DNA of 64,000 nt from Bog-532 sp965277615. GTDB taxonomy: Bacteria > Actinomycetota > Actinomycetes > Streptosporangiales > Streptosporangiaceae. Numbering within the stretch: the stretch's first letter is position 1; each line of letters opens with the position of its first letter. The notes beneath the pieces are model-generated. The model was not told where the DNA came from and did not search any database. It worked only from the letters and a program-made list of their open reading frames with translations. The stretch covers positions 558,001 through 622,000 of the forward strand of contig CBDIDG010000005.1 in assembly GCA_965277615.1 (NCBI GenBank), in the 5' to 3' direction. Shown in pieces: positions 44,289 through 53,984 of the stretch. The translations under genes and the position numbers were made by a program.

Positions 44289-44777
44289 ATGACTGAACTC
44301 ACCCTCACCCTTATCCGGGTGGCCTTCCTCGCCGTGCTCTGGCTGTTCGTGATCGCGGCGATCGGAGTGGTCCGCACGGACCTCTCCGGCAGTTCGGCCG
44401 GCCGGTCGCGGGCCGCCCGGCGGCAGGCGCCTGCGCCGCGGCCACTGCCCCGGCCGAACGGCAAGCCGCAGAAATCACGCCGCGGGCAGTTGCATACGCT
44501 CGTCGTGACCGGGGGCGCCCTCAAGGGAACGACCATAGATCTCAGCGAGCAGCAAATTACGCTCGGCCGGGCAAATGACGCCACGCTCGTCCTCAACGAC
44601 GACTACGCTTCGAGTCGACACGCCCGGATCTTCCCGCAGGACGGGCAGTGGATCGTTGAGGATCTCGGTTCAACCAACGGCACGTACCTGGATCGCCAGA
44701 AAGTGACGCGACCGACTCCGGTGCCGGCTGGTGTGCCGGTCCGTATCGGCAAGACCGTTCTGGAACTTCGCAGATGA
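44289..44777 (+). CDS. fhaB: FHA-domain membrane protein FhaB/FipA
   Basis: 162 residues. One N-terminal transmembrane helix (VAFLAVLWLFVIAAIGVV), a basic Pro-rich linker, then an FHA domain (ITLGRANDATLVLNDDYASSRHARI, LGSTNGTYLDRQKV). It is a phospho-dependent scaffold at the division site. Its stop overlaps the pstP start by 4 bases. Confidence 0.93.
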   Translation: MTELTLTLIRVAFLAVLWLFVIAAIGVVRTDLSGSSAGRSRAARRQAPAPRPLPRPNGKPQKSRRGQLHTLVVTGGALKGTTIDLSEQQITLGRANDATLVLNDDYASSRHARIFPQDGQWIVEDLGSTNGTYLDRQKVTRPTPVPAGVPVRIGKTVLELRR

Positions 44778-46303
44778 CACTTGCACTCCGCTACGCGGTA
44801 CGCTCCGACGTCGGTCTTCTCCGCGAGGGGAACGAAGACTCGGCGTACGCGAGCCCCCGCCTGCTGGCCGTCGCGGACGGCATGGGCGGCCATGCGGCCG
44901 GCGAGGTGGCGAGCGCCGTGGCGATCGCCTCGGTGGCGGCGCTGGACGGCTCCGTCCGCGGCGGTGACCTGCTTGGTTCCCTCAAAGAAGCGGTGCACTC
45001 CGCCAGCGACACCCTGCACCAGATGGCGTCCGCCGACCCGGCCGTCGAGGGTATGGGCACCACGCTGACCGCGATGCTGTGGGCGGGCCAGGGTTATGCG
45101 CTGTGCCACATCGGTGACTCTCGCGGCTACATGCTGCGCGACGGTGAACTCTACCAGATCACCCACGACCACTCGCTGGTGCAGTCGCTGGTCGACGAGG
45201 GGCGGCTCAGCCAGGAAGAGGCCGCCACCCACCCGCAGCGCTCGCTGATCCTGCGCGCGCTGGACGGGCGCGGTGAGGCCGAGCCGGACCTGTCCATGCG
45301 CAAGGCCATGCTCGGCGACCGGTATCTGCTCTGCTCCGACGGCCTGTCCGACGTGGTCAGCGCGGAGACGCTGCACCACACGCTGAGCACGATCGAGGAC
45401 CTGGACGACGTGACGGTGCAGCTCATCGAGCTGGCCATCCGGGGCGGCGGCCCGGACAACATCACCGTGGTGGTGGCCGATGTCGTCGACGACGAAACCG
45501 AGTCCCGGCCCCTGACCACCCAGCCGATCATGGCCGGGGCGGCGTCGCACGGGACCGCGGGCGACCTCAGCCTGCTCGAGCGCAGCGACAGCCCGGCCGG
45601 GCGGGCCCAGATGCTGGCCCACACCGCACCGCAGGCCCCGGTCATGCTGGACGAGCGGCGGACCGCGCAGGGCGGCTGGCCCGATGCCGAGCAGGAGGAC
45701 GACGACCCGGACGACTGGGCCGCCAGCGAGTCCCGCAGCGGGCACCGCGCCCGCCGACACCGGCGGCGCTGGCCGATCGTGACGATGGCGCTGGTCGTGC
45801 TGGCCGCGGTGGTGATCGGCGGCGGCTACGGGGCCTGGGAGTACACCCAGCACCAGTACTACGTGGGTACCAGCCAGGGACACGTGACGATCTTCCGCGG
45901 GGTCAACCAGCGGATCGCCGGGGTCAGCCTGTCCAGCGTGTACTCGCGGAGCTCCCTGACCGAGGCACAGGTCCCGCCGCAGGAACTGCAGATGGTCCGG
46001 GGCACGATCACGGCCACGAACCTGAGCGACGCCCATCGCATCGTCGGCCAGTTGCAGTCCCAGGCCGACGTGTGCAAGACCGCCTACGGCAGCCGTAACG
46101 ACTGGGTGACGCAGCAGGCCGCAGCGGCTGCGGCGGCCAAGGCCAGCAAGAAGCCCAAGCCGTCCGCGTCGCCCGAGCCGACCGTCCCGACCGACTGCCC
46201 CGGGGCGGCCGCGCTCGGCGTGTCGGTCGTCGCGGCTCCGTCCGTGTCCCCATCCGCCACGCACCCGGTGTCGCCCAGCCCGACGGCGAGGAGTACGTCG
46301 TGA
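44774..46303 (+). CDS. pstP: PP2C-type Ser/Thr phosphatase PstP
   Basis: 509 residues. The PPM catalytic motifs are present: DVGLLREGNEDSAY, VADGMGGHAAGEVAS, HIGDSRGYMLRDG and GGPDNITVVVADV. A transmembrane helix follows near 335-360 (IVTMALVVLAAVVIGGGYGAW), with an extracytoplasmic domain ending in a Lys/Pro/Ser tail. It dephosphorylates PknA, PknB and their substrates. ATG and GTG overlaps with fhaB and rodA show tight coupling. Confidence 0.94.
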   Translation: MTLALRYAVRSDVGLLREGNEDSAYASPRLLAVADGMGGHAAGEVASAVAIASVAALDGSVRGGDLLGSLKEAVHSASDTLHQMASADPAVEGMGTTLTAMLWAGQGYALCHIGDSRGYMLRDGELYQITHDHSLVQSLVDEGRLSQEEAATHPQRSLILRALDGRGEAEPDLSMRKAMLGDRYLLCSDGLSDVVSAETLHHTLSTIEDLDDVTVQLIELAIRGGGPDNITVVVADVVDDETESRPLTTQPIMAGAASHGTAGDLSLLERSDSPAGRAQMLAHTAPQAPVMLDERRTAQGGWPDAEQEDDDPDDWAASESRSGHRARRHRRRWPIVTMALVVLAAVVIGGGYGAWEYTQHQYYVGTSQGHVTIFRGVNQRIAGVSLSSVYSRSSLTEAQVPPQELQMVRGTITATNLSDAHRIVGQLQSQADVCKTAYGSRNDWVTQQAAAAAAAKASKKPKPSASPEPTVPTDCPGAAALGVSVVAAPSVSPSATHPVSPSPTARSTS

Positions 46304-47742
46304 GCAGCGTCGCGACGTCGGATGATCCGGCGCTCGGCGGCGTTCCTGAACCTCAAGTGGCGATGCCACGTGGACGCCGCCGGACCGAGATCCTCATGCT
46401 GGTGTTCTCGGTGCTGCTGGTCGCATTCGCCTATGTGAACGTGGGGCTCGGGTTCAAGGGCACCGTGCCGCCGGGCGTCGTCGAGTACATCGTCGGCTTC
46501 GTGGTGCTGCTGGCCATCGCCCATCTCGCCGTGCGGCGGTGGGCCCCGTACGCCGATCCGCTGCTGCTGCCGCTGGCCGCCGCGCTGAACGGCCTGGGCA
46601 TCGTGATGATCTACCGGCTGCAAGAGTCCGGCCGCAACGGCAACCCCGGCCAGATCATCAGCACCCTGAGCTCGTCGGCCGCGACCTTGCAGGTCTTCTA
46701 CTCGGCCGTTGGCATCGGCTGTTTCGTGGCCGTGCTGGTCCTGTTCCGCGAGCCCCGAGTCCTGCAGCGCTACACCTATCTCTTCGGCCTGGTCGGCATC
46801 ATCCTGCTCGCGCTGCCCGCCCTGCTGCCCGCCAGCATCAGCGAGGTGCAAGGAGCCAAGATCCAGGTCCGGCTGGGCAGCTTCTCTCTGCAGCCGGAGG
46901 AGTTTGCCAAGCTGGCCCTGGCCATCTCGTTCGCCGGCTACCTGGTGGCCAAGCGAGACGTGCTGGCGCTGGCCGGCCGACGGGTGCTGGGCATCGACCT
47001 GCCGCGGGCCCGCGACCTGGGTCCGGTGCTCGGCGTGTGGGCCGTGAGCCTGCTGGTGCTGGTCTTCGAGAGCGACATCGGCACCTCGGCCCTGTTCATG
47101 GGCCTGTTCGTGGCCATGCTGTACATCGCCACCCAGCGCACGTCCTGGCTGCTGATCGGCTTCCTGCTGTTCGTTGGCGGCGCGTTCGCGGCCAGCAGGC
47201 TGTTCGCTCACGTCGGCGAGCGGTTCACCATCTGGATGCACCCGTTCGCTGGGAACAACCCGTACGGGAACGCCTACCAGCTGGTCCAGGGCCTGTACGG
47301 GATGGCCTCGGGCGGGATCCTGGGCAAGGGCCTGGGCGCCGGCCAGCCGTACCTGACCCCGCTGGTGCAGAGCGACTTCATCACCACCGCGTTCGGCGAA
47401 GAGCTCGGGCTGACCGGCCTGATGGCGATCTTGCTGCTGTACGGCCTGATCGTGCAGCGTGGCCTGGCCACCTCGCTCGCGGTCAAGGACCCGTTCGCCA
47501 AGATCCTGGCCGGCGGCCTGTCCTTCATGCTGGCCCTGCAGGTCTTCGTGATCGTGGGCGGGGTCACCCGGCTGATCCCGCTGACCGGCATCACCACCCC
47601 GTTCCTGGCCCAGGGCGGTTCCTCGCTGCTCGGCAGCTGGATGCTGATCGCGCTGCTGATGCGGCTGAGCGACACGGCCCGGCGGCCGCCGCCCCAGCCG
47701 ATCCAGGACGAGGGCATGACCCAGGTGGTGAACCTCTCGTGA
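46300..47742 (+). CDS. rodA: SEDS peptidoglycan glycosyltransferase RodA/FtsW
   Basis: 480 residues with ten or so transmembrane helices. SEDS signatures include LGSFSLQPEEFAKLALAI, SDIGTSALFMGLF and GAGQPYLTPLVQSDFITTAFGEELGLTGL. It polymerises lipid II and pairs with the class B PBP encoded next. Its stop overlaps the pbpA GTG. Confidence 0.93.
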   Translation: MSSVATSDDPALGGVPEPQVAMPRGRRRTEILMLVFSVLLVAFAYVNVGLGFKGTVPPGVVEYIVGFVVLLAIAHLAVRRWAPYADPLLLPLAAALNGLGIVMIYRLQESGRNGNPGQIISTLSSSAATLQVFYSAVGIGCFVAVLVLFREPRVLQRYTYLFGLVGIILLALPALLPASISEVQGAKIQVRLGSFSLQPEEFAKLALAISFAGYLVAKRDVLALAGRRVLGIDLPRARDLGPVLGVWAVSLLVLVFESDIGTSALFMGLFVAMLYIATQRTSWLLIGFLLFVGGAFAASRLFAHVGERFTIWMHPFAGNNPYGNAYQLVQGLYGMASGGILGKGLGAGQPYLTPLVQSDFITTAFGEELGLTGLMAILLLYGLIVQRGLATSLAVKDPFAKILAGGLSFMLALQVFVIVGGVTRLIPLTGITTPFLAQGGSSLLGSWMLIALLMRLSDTARRPPPQPIQDEGMTQVVNLS

Positions 47743-49208
47743 ACCGAGCGGTGCGCCGGATCTCCATTGCCGTCCTGATCATGTTCGTCCTGCTGCTGGC
47801 CAACGTGAACTACCTGCAGGGGTTCGAGGCGAGCGCCCTGAGCAGCAAACCGGGGAACTCCCGGGCCTTCGCCGCGCAGTTCCAGTACCAGCGGGGCGAG
47901 ATCACCACATCGGATGGGGTGGTCATCGCCAAGTCCAAAGCCGTGGGCGGCATCTACAAGTACCAGCGGGTCTACCCGTACGGGGAGGAGTACGCCCCGG
48001 TCACCGGCTACGACGCGCTCTACGGGGCCAGCGGCATCGAGAAGACCGAGAACTCGGTGCTGACCGGTAACTCCTCCTCGCTGGCCGTCCGCAACGTGAT
48101 CGACATGATCACGAACAAGCCCCGCAAGGGGGCCACGGTCCAGGTCACGGTCAACTCCAAGGCGCAGAACGCAGCCTGGGGCGCGCTGAAGTCGCTCGGC
48201 AAGTCCGGCGCAGTGGTGGCCCTGGACCCGTCGACCGGCAAGGTCCTGGCCCTGGCCTCCTACCCGTCGTTCGACCCGAACCAGCTGGCCGTGCTGGACG
48301 GCACCCAGCTGAACAAGAACGACCAGGCGCTGCTGAAGGACCAGAACCAGCCGCTGCTGAACCGGGCCACCAGCGCCACCTACCCGCCCGGGTCGACGTT
48401 CAAGATCGTCACCAGCTCGGCCCTGTTCAGCCAGGGCAACGCCTCCCCGAGCACGGTGGTGGACGCGCCGACCAGCCTGACCCTGCCGCAGAGCAGCACC
48501 AAGCTGATCAACAACAACGGCGAGGCGTGCGGCACGCTGGGCAACGGCAAGGCCACGATCGACACCGCGTTCACCGAGTCGTGCAACACCGCGTTCGCCA
48601 ACATCGGCATGCAACTCGGCTCGGCCGCGCTGAAGAGCCAGGCCGAGAAGTACGGGTTCAACGACCCGAACCTGACCATTCCTCTCCCGGTGGTGGCCAG
48701 CAGATTCCCGCTGGAGCCGGCCCTGTCCTTCGCGGCCATGTCCGCCATCGGCCAGAAGGACGACACCGTGACCCCGCTGCAGGAGGCCATGCTGTCCGCG
48801 ACGATCGCCAACAGCGGCAAGCTGATGCGGCCGTACATGGTCCAGCAGGTCCAGGCGGCCGACCTCAGCATCATCGACTCGGCCTCGCCCACGGTGCAGA
48901 ACGTGCCGGTCAGTGCCAGCGTGGCCGGTCAGATCAAGACGATGATGGTGCACGTGGTCAGCCAGCCGGACGGCACGGCCAACGCGATCAACAACGCCAT
49001 CCCCGGGGTCCAGATCGCGGGCAAGACCGGAACGGCGCAGAACGGCGTCAACAACAGTGGCCTGAATGATGCGGTTTTCACCTGTTTTGCCAGCAACGGC
49101 AACCGTTCCATGGCGGTGGGCGTCATCATTCAGGGTGGCGGTTACGGCGCTGCGGCGGCTGCCCCTATTGCCGTCAGCGTCCTCAAGGCGTACCTGGAGA
49201 ACGGGTGA
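47739..49208 (+). CDS. pbpA: Class B penicillin-binding protein PbpA
   Basis: 489 residues with an N-terminal membrane anchor (ISIAVLIMFVLLLANVNYLQG). The transpeptidase motifs are YPPGSTFK (Ser near 219, SxxK), SCN (ESCNTAF) and KTGTAQ near 428. It crosslinks peptidoglycan together with RodA. It overlaps rodA by 4 bases at the start and pknA by 4 bases at the end. Confidence 0.94.
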   Translation: MNRAVRRISIAVLIMFVLLLANVNYLQGFEASALSSKPGNSRAFAAQFQYQRGEITTSDGVVIAKSKAVGGIYKYQRVYPYGEEYAPVTGYDALYGASGIEKTENSVLTGNSSSLAVRNVIDMITNKPRKGATVQVTVNSKAQNAAWGALKSLGKSGAVVALDPSTGKVLALASYPSFDPNQLAVLDGTQLNKNDQALLKDQNQPLLNRATSATYPPGSTFKIVTSSALFSQGNASPSTVVDAPTSLTLPQSSTKLINNNGEACGTLGNGKATIDTAFTESCNTAFANIGMQLGSAALKSQAEKYGFNDPNLTIPLPVVASRFPLEPALSFAAMSAIGQKDDTVTPLQEAMLSATIANSGKLMRPYMVQQVQAADLSIIDSASPTVQNVPVSASVAGQIKTMMVHVVSQPDGTANAINNAIPGVQIAGKTGTAQNGVNNSGLNDAVFTCFASNGNRSMAVGVIIQGGGYGAAAAAPIAVSVLKAYLENG

Positions 49209-50749
49209 ACGATCACCTGCTGGGCGGACGTTACCGGCTGAGCGGCCGGATAGCGGTGGGCGGCATGGGCGAGGTGTGGCGCGGCACCGACGAGCTGCTT
49301 GATCGTGCGGTGGCGGTCAAGCTGCTGTCGGCCGCGCACGCCACCGACGAAGCGTTCCGGGCCCGGTTCCGGGCTGAGGCGCGGTACGCCGCCTCGCTGT
49401 CCCACCCGAACATCGCCCAGGTCTTCGACTACGGCGAGACCACCGGTAACGAGGAAGCCGCAGCCGGCCTGCCCTCCGGCGGCGCCTACCTGATCATGGA
49501 GCTGGTGCAGGGGGAACCGCTGTCCGCGGTGATCGCCCGGCAGGAGCGGCTGTCCCCCGGTGACACCCTGCGCATCGTGAGCCAGTCGGCCGACGCGCTG
49601 GCCGCGGCGCACGAAGCGGGCATCGTCCACCGCGACATCAAGCCGGGCAACCTGCTGGTCACCAGCGACGGCACCACGAAGATCACCGACTTCGGCATCG
49701 CCCGGGCCATGTGGGCCGCGCAGGCATCCCACCTGACCCAGACCGGCATGGTCATGGGCACGGCCAGCTACGTCTCACCCGAGCAGGCCACCGGCGGGAC
49801 GATCACGTCGGCCTCGGACATCTATTCGCTCGGGGTCGTGGCCTACGAATGCCTGGTCGGCGAGCCGCCGTTCACCGCGGAGACCCCGGTCGCGATCGCG
49901 GTGGCGCACATGCACCGGCCGGTGCCGCCGTTGCCGGACGACGTGCCCGCACCGGTGGCCGAGCTGGTCACGAGCATGCTGGCCAAGGCGCCCGAGGAGC
50001 GGCCGCAGAGTGCCCGCTGGGTGGCAGACCGGGCCCGGCAGCTGCGCAGCTCGCTGCCGAGCTCGCCCGAGCTGCCCGGGCCGCTGGATGATCCCCTGCT
50101 GGACGATCCGCTATTGGCGGCCACGGCGGTCGACGGCGGCGGGCGGCGGGCCGGCGCGGAGGAGAGTACCGACCCGCGCCTGGGTGCCGGACTGACCCGG
50201 GCCGACATGGGCCTGGCCGCCGCGGCGACTCCACCGGCCCGGCCGCCCGCCCACACCAGCCACGGCGGCAACGGCAATCGCCGGCGTCGGCGCCGGTCCG
50301 CGCTGCTGGCCGCGGGCGTGAGTGTGGCCGTGGCCGCGATCGGCGGCACGGTGGCGGCGATCCTGCTGTCCAACCGGCCGCTGAGCAACGTCGGCGAGGT
50401 GGCTCCACCGAGTTCCTCAACCTCGTCCTCGAACACCAGCGCGCCGGCGAAGGCCAGCCCGCCACCCACGCAGTCTCGGGTTCCGGTCGGCAACACGACC
50501 GCTGCGCCTACTCTAGGGAGTGGCGTGGGGGTGGGTAGGACGGTGAGCCCGTCTCCGAGGATCTTGCCGTCCACAATTAAAACGAAGAAACCGACGAAGA
50601 AACCGACGGCCCCGCCGACGAGCAAAAAACCGCCGACCTCGCCGCCGGCCTCGCCGACTCCGACGCAGACACCAACGATCGCGCCGTCGCAACCGGGTCG
50701 TGGCGGCCCTGGCCCTGGCGGCACCAACAGCACGCAACGGAAGACCTAG
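49205..50749 (+). CDS. pknA: Ser/Thr protein kinase PknA
   Basis: 514 residues. The kinase domain (about 8-270) has GGRYRLSGRIAVGGMGEVWRG, VAVKLL, HRDIKPGN, DFGIARA and GTASYVSPEQ. A juxtamembrane linker and one helix (ALLAAGVSVAVAAIGGTVAAILL near 365-387) precede an unusually Lys/Pro/Thr-rich extracytoplasmic tail (KTKKPTKKPTAPPTSKKPPT). It controls cell shape and division. Confidence 0.94.
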   Translation: MNDHLLGGRYRLSGRIAVGGMGEVWRGTDELLDRAVAVKLLSAAHATDEAFRARFRAEARYAASLSHPNIAQVFDYGETTGNEEAAAGLPSGGAYLIMELVQGEPLSAVIARQERLSPGDTLRIVSQSADALAAAHEAGIVHRDIKPGNLLVTSDGTTKITDFGIARAMWAAQASHLTQTGMVMGTASYVSPEQATGGTITSASDIYSLGVVAYECLVGEPPFTAETPVAIAVAHMHRPVPPLPDDVPAPVAELVTSMLAKAPEERPQSARWVADRARQLRSSLPSSPELPGPLDDPLLDDPLLAATAVDGGGRRAGAEESTDPRLGAGLTRADMGLAAAATPPARPPAHTSHGGNGNRRRRRRSALLAAGVSVAVAAIGGTVAAILLSNRPLSNVGEVAPPSSSTSSSNTSAPAKASPPPTQSRVPVGNTTAAPTLGSGVGVGRTVSPSPRILPSTIKTKKPTKKPTAPPTSKKPPTSPPASPTPTQTPTIAPSQPGRGGPGPGGTNSTQRKT

Positions 50750-50807
50750 CCCCGATGGTGGGGCCCAGTGATGAGACAACGCGGGATGGTTTGGCACAGT
50801 GCGAGAC

Positions 50808-52646
50808 ATGACACAGCCACGGCTGCTTGGTGGTCGCTATGAGCTCGACGGTGTCGTCGGGCGTGGCGGCATGGCCGAGGTCTACCGGGCCCACGACATC
50901 CGTCTCGACCGCGTCGTCGCCATCAAGACCCTCCGGACCGACCTGGCCCGGGATCAGACGTTCCAGGCCCGGTTCCGCCGGGAGGCCCAGTCCGCGGCCT
51001 CACTGAACAACCCGTCCATCGTCGCGGTCTACGACACCGGCGAGGACGAGGACATGGCGACCGGTATCCCCGTCCCGTACATCGTCATGGAGTTCGTGGA
51101 CGGCCGGACCGTCCGCGACCTGCTGCAGTCCGATCACCGGCTGCTGCCTGAACGGTCGCTGGAGATCATCGACGGGGTGCTGGGCGCGCTGGACTACAGC
51201 CACCAGTCCGGCATCGTGCACCGCGACATTAAGCCCGGCAACGTGATGGTCACCCGCAACGGTGACATCAAGGTGATGGATTTCGGCATCGCCCGGGCCA
51301 TGAGCGACAACCAGGCCACGATGACCCAGACCGCGCAGGTGATCGGGACGGCGCAGTACCTGTCGCCGGAGCAGGCCCGGGGCGAGCGGGTGGACGCCCG
51401 CAGCGACCTGTACTCCACCGGCTGCCTGATGTATGAACTGCTGACCGGGCGGCCGCCGTTCACCGGCGACTCCCCGGTCGCGATCGCCTACCAGCACGTG
51501 CGGGAGAACCCGGTCCCCCCGTCGGTGGTGGACCCGGACATCCCCTCCTGGGCCGACGCGATCGTGCTCAAGGCGATGGCCAAGGACCCGGGCGACCGGT
51601 ACCAGAGCGCAGCCGAGATGCGCATGGACGTGCAGCGCGCCATGAACGGCATGGCCGTCGCCGCCCCGACCCGGCTGGAGGCCTACAACCGGACGCAGGC
51701 CATGGGCGGCGCCACCATGATGGCCAACCCGACCACGGCCGTGCCCTACCAGTACGGAGACCAGACCGACGGCGGTGAGCCGCCGCGGCGCAGCTACCGG
51801 GCCCTGCTCTGGGTGCTGGGGCTGCTGGTGGTGCTGGGCGCGGTCGGCGCGCTGGCGTACCTGCTGTTCGGCGGGGGCGGCAAGACCTACAGCGTGCCGC
51901 TGGTGAACGGGCTGTCCCAGGCCAAGGCGGAGCATGCCATCACCAGCGCCCACCTGAAGCCCAGCGTCGTCGACCAGGCCAACTCGGCCGTGGGCAAGGG
52001 CCTCGTGATCAAGTCCAGCCCGCCTGAGGGTAACAACGTGCCCGCGAACACCGTGGTCACGCTGTACGTGTCGACCGGCCCGCAGCAGGTGACGGTGCCG
52101 AACGTGGTCGGTGAGACCTCGGCCACGGCCCAGAGCACGCTGACCGGCAAGGGCCTGAACGTCAAGCAGGTCTCCGACGCCACCTCGACCGCGGCCAAGG
52201 GCACGGTGACCAAGCAGTCCCCGACCGCCAGCGCGACGGTGAGCCCGGGCAGCACGGTCACCATCTACGTCTCGGGCGGAGCCGTCACGGTGCCCAGCGT
52301 GGTCGGTGACTCGGCTTCCACCGCGCAGACGATCCTGCAGGGTGACGGGTTCACCGTGGACACCAAGACCGTGACCGGCCCGTCCAGTGCCCAGCCCGGC
52401 GACGTGTTCCAGCAGACGCCGGCCCCGAACAGCTCGGTGGCTCAGGGAGCCAAGGTCACGATCTACGTCGCGGCCCAGACGGCCAGCCCGACACCCAGCC
52501 CCAGCGCCAGCCAGCCGTTCGGCGGCAGTCCGAGCCCGAGCGCGAGCGACTTCAACTTCGGTGGCGGCGGAAACGGCAACGGCAATGGAAACGGCAATGG
52601 AAACGGCAACGGCGGTGGGGGCGGCGGCAACAACAAGAAGGGCTGA
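50808..52646 (+). CDS. pknB: Ser/Thr protein kinase PknB with PASTA domains
   Basis: About 612 residues. The kinase domain has GGRYELDGVVGRGGMAEVYRA, HRDIKPGNVMV and DFGIARAMSDNQATMTQTAQVIGTAQYLSPEQ. After one helix (ALLWVLGLLVVLGAVGALAYLLF near 325-350) come three PASTA domains (YSVPLVNGL, VTVPNVVGE, VTVPSVVGD) that sense muropeptides or lipid II. It ends in a Ser/Pro and GN-repeat tail (NGNGNGNG). ATG 50808 is used; GTG 50799 is possible. Confidence 0.95.
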   Translation: MTQPRLLGGRYELDGVVGRGGMAEVYRAHDIRLDRVVAIKTLRTDLARDQTFQARFRREAQSAASLNNPSIVAVYDTGEDEDMATGIPVPYIVMEFVDGRTVRDLLQSDHRLLPERSLEIIDGVLGALDYSHQSGIVHRDIKPGNVMVTRNGDIKVMDFGIARAMSDNQATMTQTAQVIGTAQYLSPEQARGERVDARSDLYSTGCLMYELLTGRPPFTGDSPVAIAYQHVRENPVPPSVVDPDIPSWADAIVLKAMAKDPGDRYQSAAEMRMDVQRAMNGMAVAAPTRLEAYNRTQAMGGATMMANPTTAVPYQYGDQTDGGEPPRRSYRALLWVLGLLVVLGAVGALAYLLFGGGGKTYSVPLVNGLSQAKAEHAITSAHLKPSVVDQANSAVGKGLVIKSSPPEGNNVPANTVVTLYVSTGPQQVTVPNVVGETSATAQSTLTGKGLNVKQVSDATSTAAKGTVTKQSPTASATVSPGSTVTIYVSGGAVTVPSVVGDSASTAQTILQGDGFTVDTKTVTGPSSAQPGDVFQQTPAPNSSVAQGAKVTIYVAAQTASPTPSPSASQPFGGSPSPSASDFNFGGGGNGNGNGNGNGNGNGGGGGGNNKKG

Positions 52647-52693
52647 CGGGCCTGACCGCTCGTCAGCCGTTGATCCTGGCTGGCCCGTCAGCC
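52641..52693. terminator. Inverted repeat between convergent pknB and small membrane protein genes
   Basis: GGCTGACGGGCC (52641-52652) is the exact reverse complement of GGCCCGTCAGCC (52682-52693). The two arms contain the stop codons of pknB and of the convergent 53-residue gene. It is a candidate bidirectional terminator with a loop of 29 bases. Confidence 0.5.
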
Positions 52694-52849
52694 GTTGCTG
52701 ATCGAGCTGCCGTCCACGGGGACGTGCAGCTGCAGCCAGGGGAAGACCCCGAACCACAGCGCCGCCACGGCGATCAGCACGAGCAGCAGCATCCAGGCCG
52801 CCCTGACCCCGGGCCGTCCGGGCAGTGACCGCCACAGCCATCCGTACAT
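52688..52849 (-). CDS. Small single-pass membrane protein (53 residues)
   Basis: A short gene encoding MYGWLWRSLPGRPGVRAAWM followed by a hydrophobic helix (LLLVLIAVAALWFGVFPWLQ) and a polar tail. ATG has AGGAGA five bases upstream. Similar small MYGW-type proteins occur beside class E sortase genes in other actinobacteria, and this one lies nine bases from the sortase stop. The function is unknown. Confidence 0.78.
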   Translation of the reverse strand: MYGWLWRSLPGRPGVRAAWMLLLVLIAVAALWFGVFPWLQLHVPVDGSSISNG

Positions 52850-52858
52850 CTGCGTCTC

Positions 52859-53533
52859 CTAACCGCTCACCGCGGTGCGAGCCGCGGCCGAGATCAGCTT
52901 TCCGCTCACGATCACCCGGTGCGTGCCGGTCCAGGCCGGGTTGCAGGTGATCAGCGTGATCAGCCGCTGCGTGGGCTGCTGGCCGGGATGGCCGGGGACC
53001 GGGTCGACCACGGCCGTGTCGGTGGGCAGCACCGTCTGCTGGCCGGTCACCCGGTAGGTATAGGTGTTGAGCTTGGTGTCGATGTAGACCAGGTCGCCGC
53101 TCTTCAGCGAGGGCAGGCTCCAGAACGGGTTGCCCGCCGTGACCCGGTGCCCGGCGACGGCGAAGTTACCGAGCTGCCCGGGGTGCTGGGTGCCCGGCAC
53201 GTGGCCGGGACTCATGTTCAGCTGGGCCAGCGCGGTGCCCTGGATGATGGTGAACTGCCAGTGCGCGCCGAAGGCCGGGATCCGGATGTAGGCGAACGGC
53301 TGCCCGGTGACCAGGGCCAGCTGCTCCGGCTGGGCGGGCCGGTGGGCCGCGCGGCCACCGGCACCGGTACCGGCATTGGCGCTGACCCACTGCTGGTTCA
53401 GCTCGGTGCTGAGCTGGTGCTGCGCGCTGCTGGCCCTCAGCGCGGTGCCCCACATCAGGTACGCGACGAAGAGCAGGACGACGGCGCCCAGGGTGACCAG
53501 AAGCTCACCCATGCCGCGGATGATGGTTCGCAC
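52859..53533 (-). CDS. srtE: Class E sortase
   Basis: 224 residues: an N-terminal signal-anchor (LLVTLGAVVLLFVAYLMWGTAL), then the sortase barrel with catalytic His in AGHRVTAG (near 128), Cys in ITLITCNPAW (near 196) and Arg in THRVIV. Class E sortases anchor surface proteins bearing LAXTG-like signals. It is divergent from crgA. Confidence 0.92.
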   Translation of the reverse strand: MRTIIRGMGELLVTLGAVVLLFVAYLMWGTALRASSAQHQLSTELNQQWVSANAGTGAGGRAAHRPAQPEQLALVTGQPFAYIRIPAFGAHWQFTIIQGTALAQLNMSPGHVPGTQHPGQLGNFAVAGHRVTAGNPFWSLPSLKSGDLVYIDTKLNTYTYRVTGQQTVLPTDTAVVDPVPGHPGQQPTQRLITLITCNPAWTGTHRVIVSGKLISAAARTAVSG

Positions 53534-53582
53534 GGTTGACCCACATCGCTGAGGTGATTTACGGACATGATTACTAAACGTC

Positions 53583-53595
53583 GCTAAATATTAGC
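53583..53595. promoter_or_regulatory. AT-rich palindrome between srtE and crgA
   Basis: GCTAAATATTAGC is a palindrome with 5-base arms around ATA. It lies in the 147-base divergent region and could be an operator or overlap a promoter for sortase or crgA. No regulator can be assigned. Confidence 0.4.
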
Positions 53596-53680
53596 GTCCA
53601 GTAACCATCTCCGCCCCGGGAACACCAACGCCCGTGACCTACTACGATGACGCCACAGCCATCCAGCTCAGGAGATGACG

Positions 53681-53929
53681 GTGCCGAAGTCCCGCGTCCG
53701 CAAAAAGCCGGTGTATACGCCGCCGCCGCGCTCGGCGCGACGCAAGGCCAGCCCGCCGTGGCTGGCCCCGGCCATGGTGGCGTGCCTGGTCATCGGGCTG
53801 GTCTGGATCGCCCTGTACTACATCACCAACGGCGACCTGGCCGGGATGTCCGTGCTGGGCTTCTGGAACCTGGTGATCGGGTTCGTGCTGATCATCGCCG
53901 GGGTGGTCCTGTCCACCCAGTGGCGGTAG
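53681..53929 (+). CDS. crgA: Cell division protein CrgA
   Basis: 82 residues: a basic N-terminus (MPKSRVRKKPVYTPPP), then two transmembrane helices (AMVACLVIGLVWIALYYI and FWNLVIGFVLIIAGVVLST). CrgA recruits and modulates division proteins such as FtsI and PbpA. GTG 53681 is placed six bases after AGGAG; ATG 53675 overlaps that site and is unlikely. Confidence 0.94.
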   Translation: MPKSRVRKKPVYTPPPRSARRKASPPWLAPAMVACLVIGLVWIALYYITNGDLAGMSVLGFWNLVIGFVLIIAGVVLSTQWR

Positions 53930-53984
53930 CCGGCCTCAGAACGCGGGCAGGCCGCGGTAGCCGGGCTCAGAACGCGGGCAGGCC
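53923..53984. repeat. 31-bp tandem duplication across crgA and rhomboid gene ends
   Basis: 53923-53953 and 53954-53984 are 30/31 identical. The first copy contains the crgA stop, and the second contains the coding end and stop of the convergent rhomboid gene, so the rhomboid 3' end has been duplicated. Confidence 0.85.
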
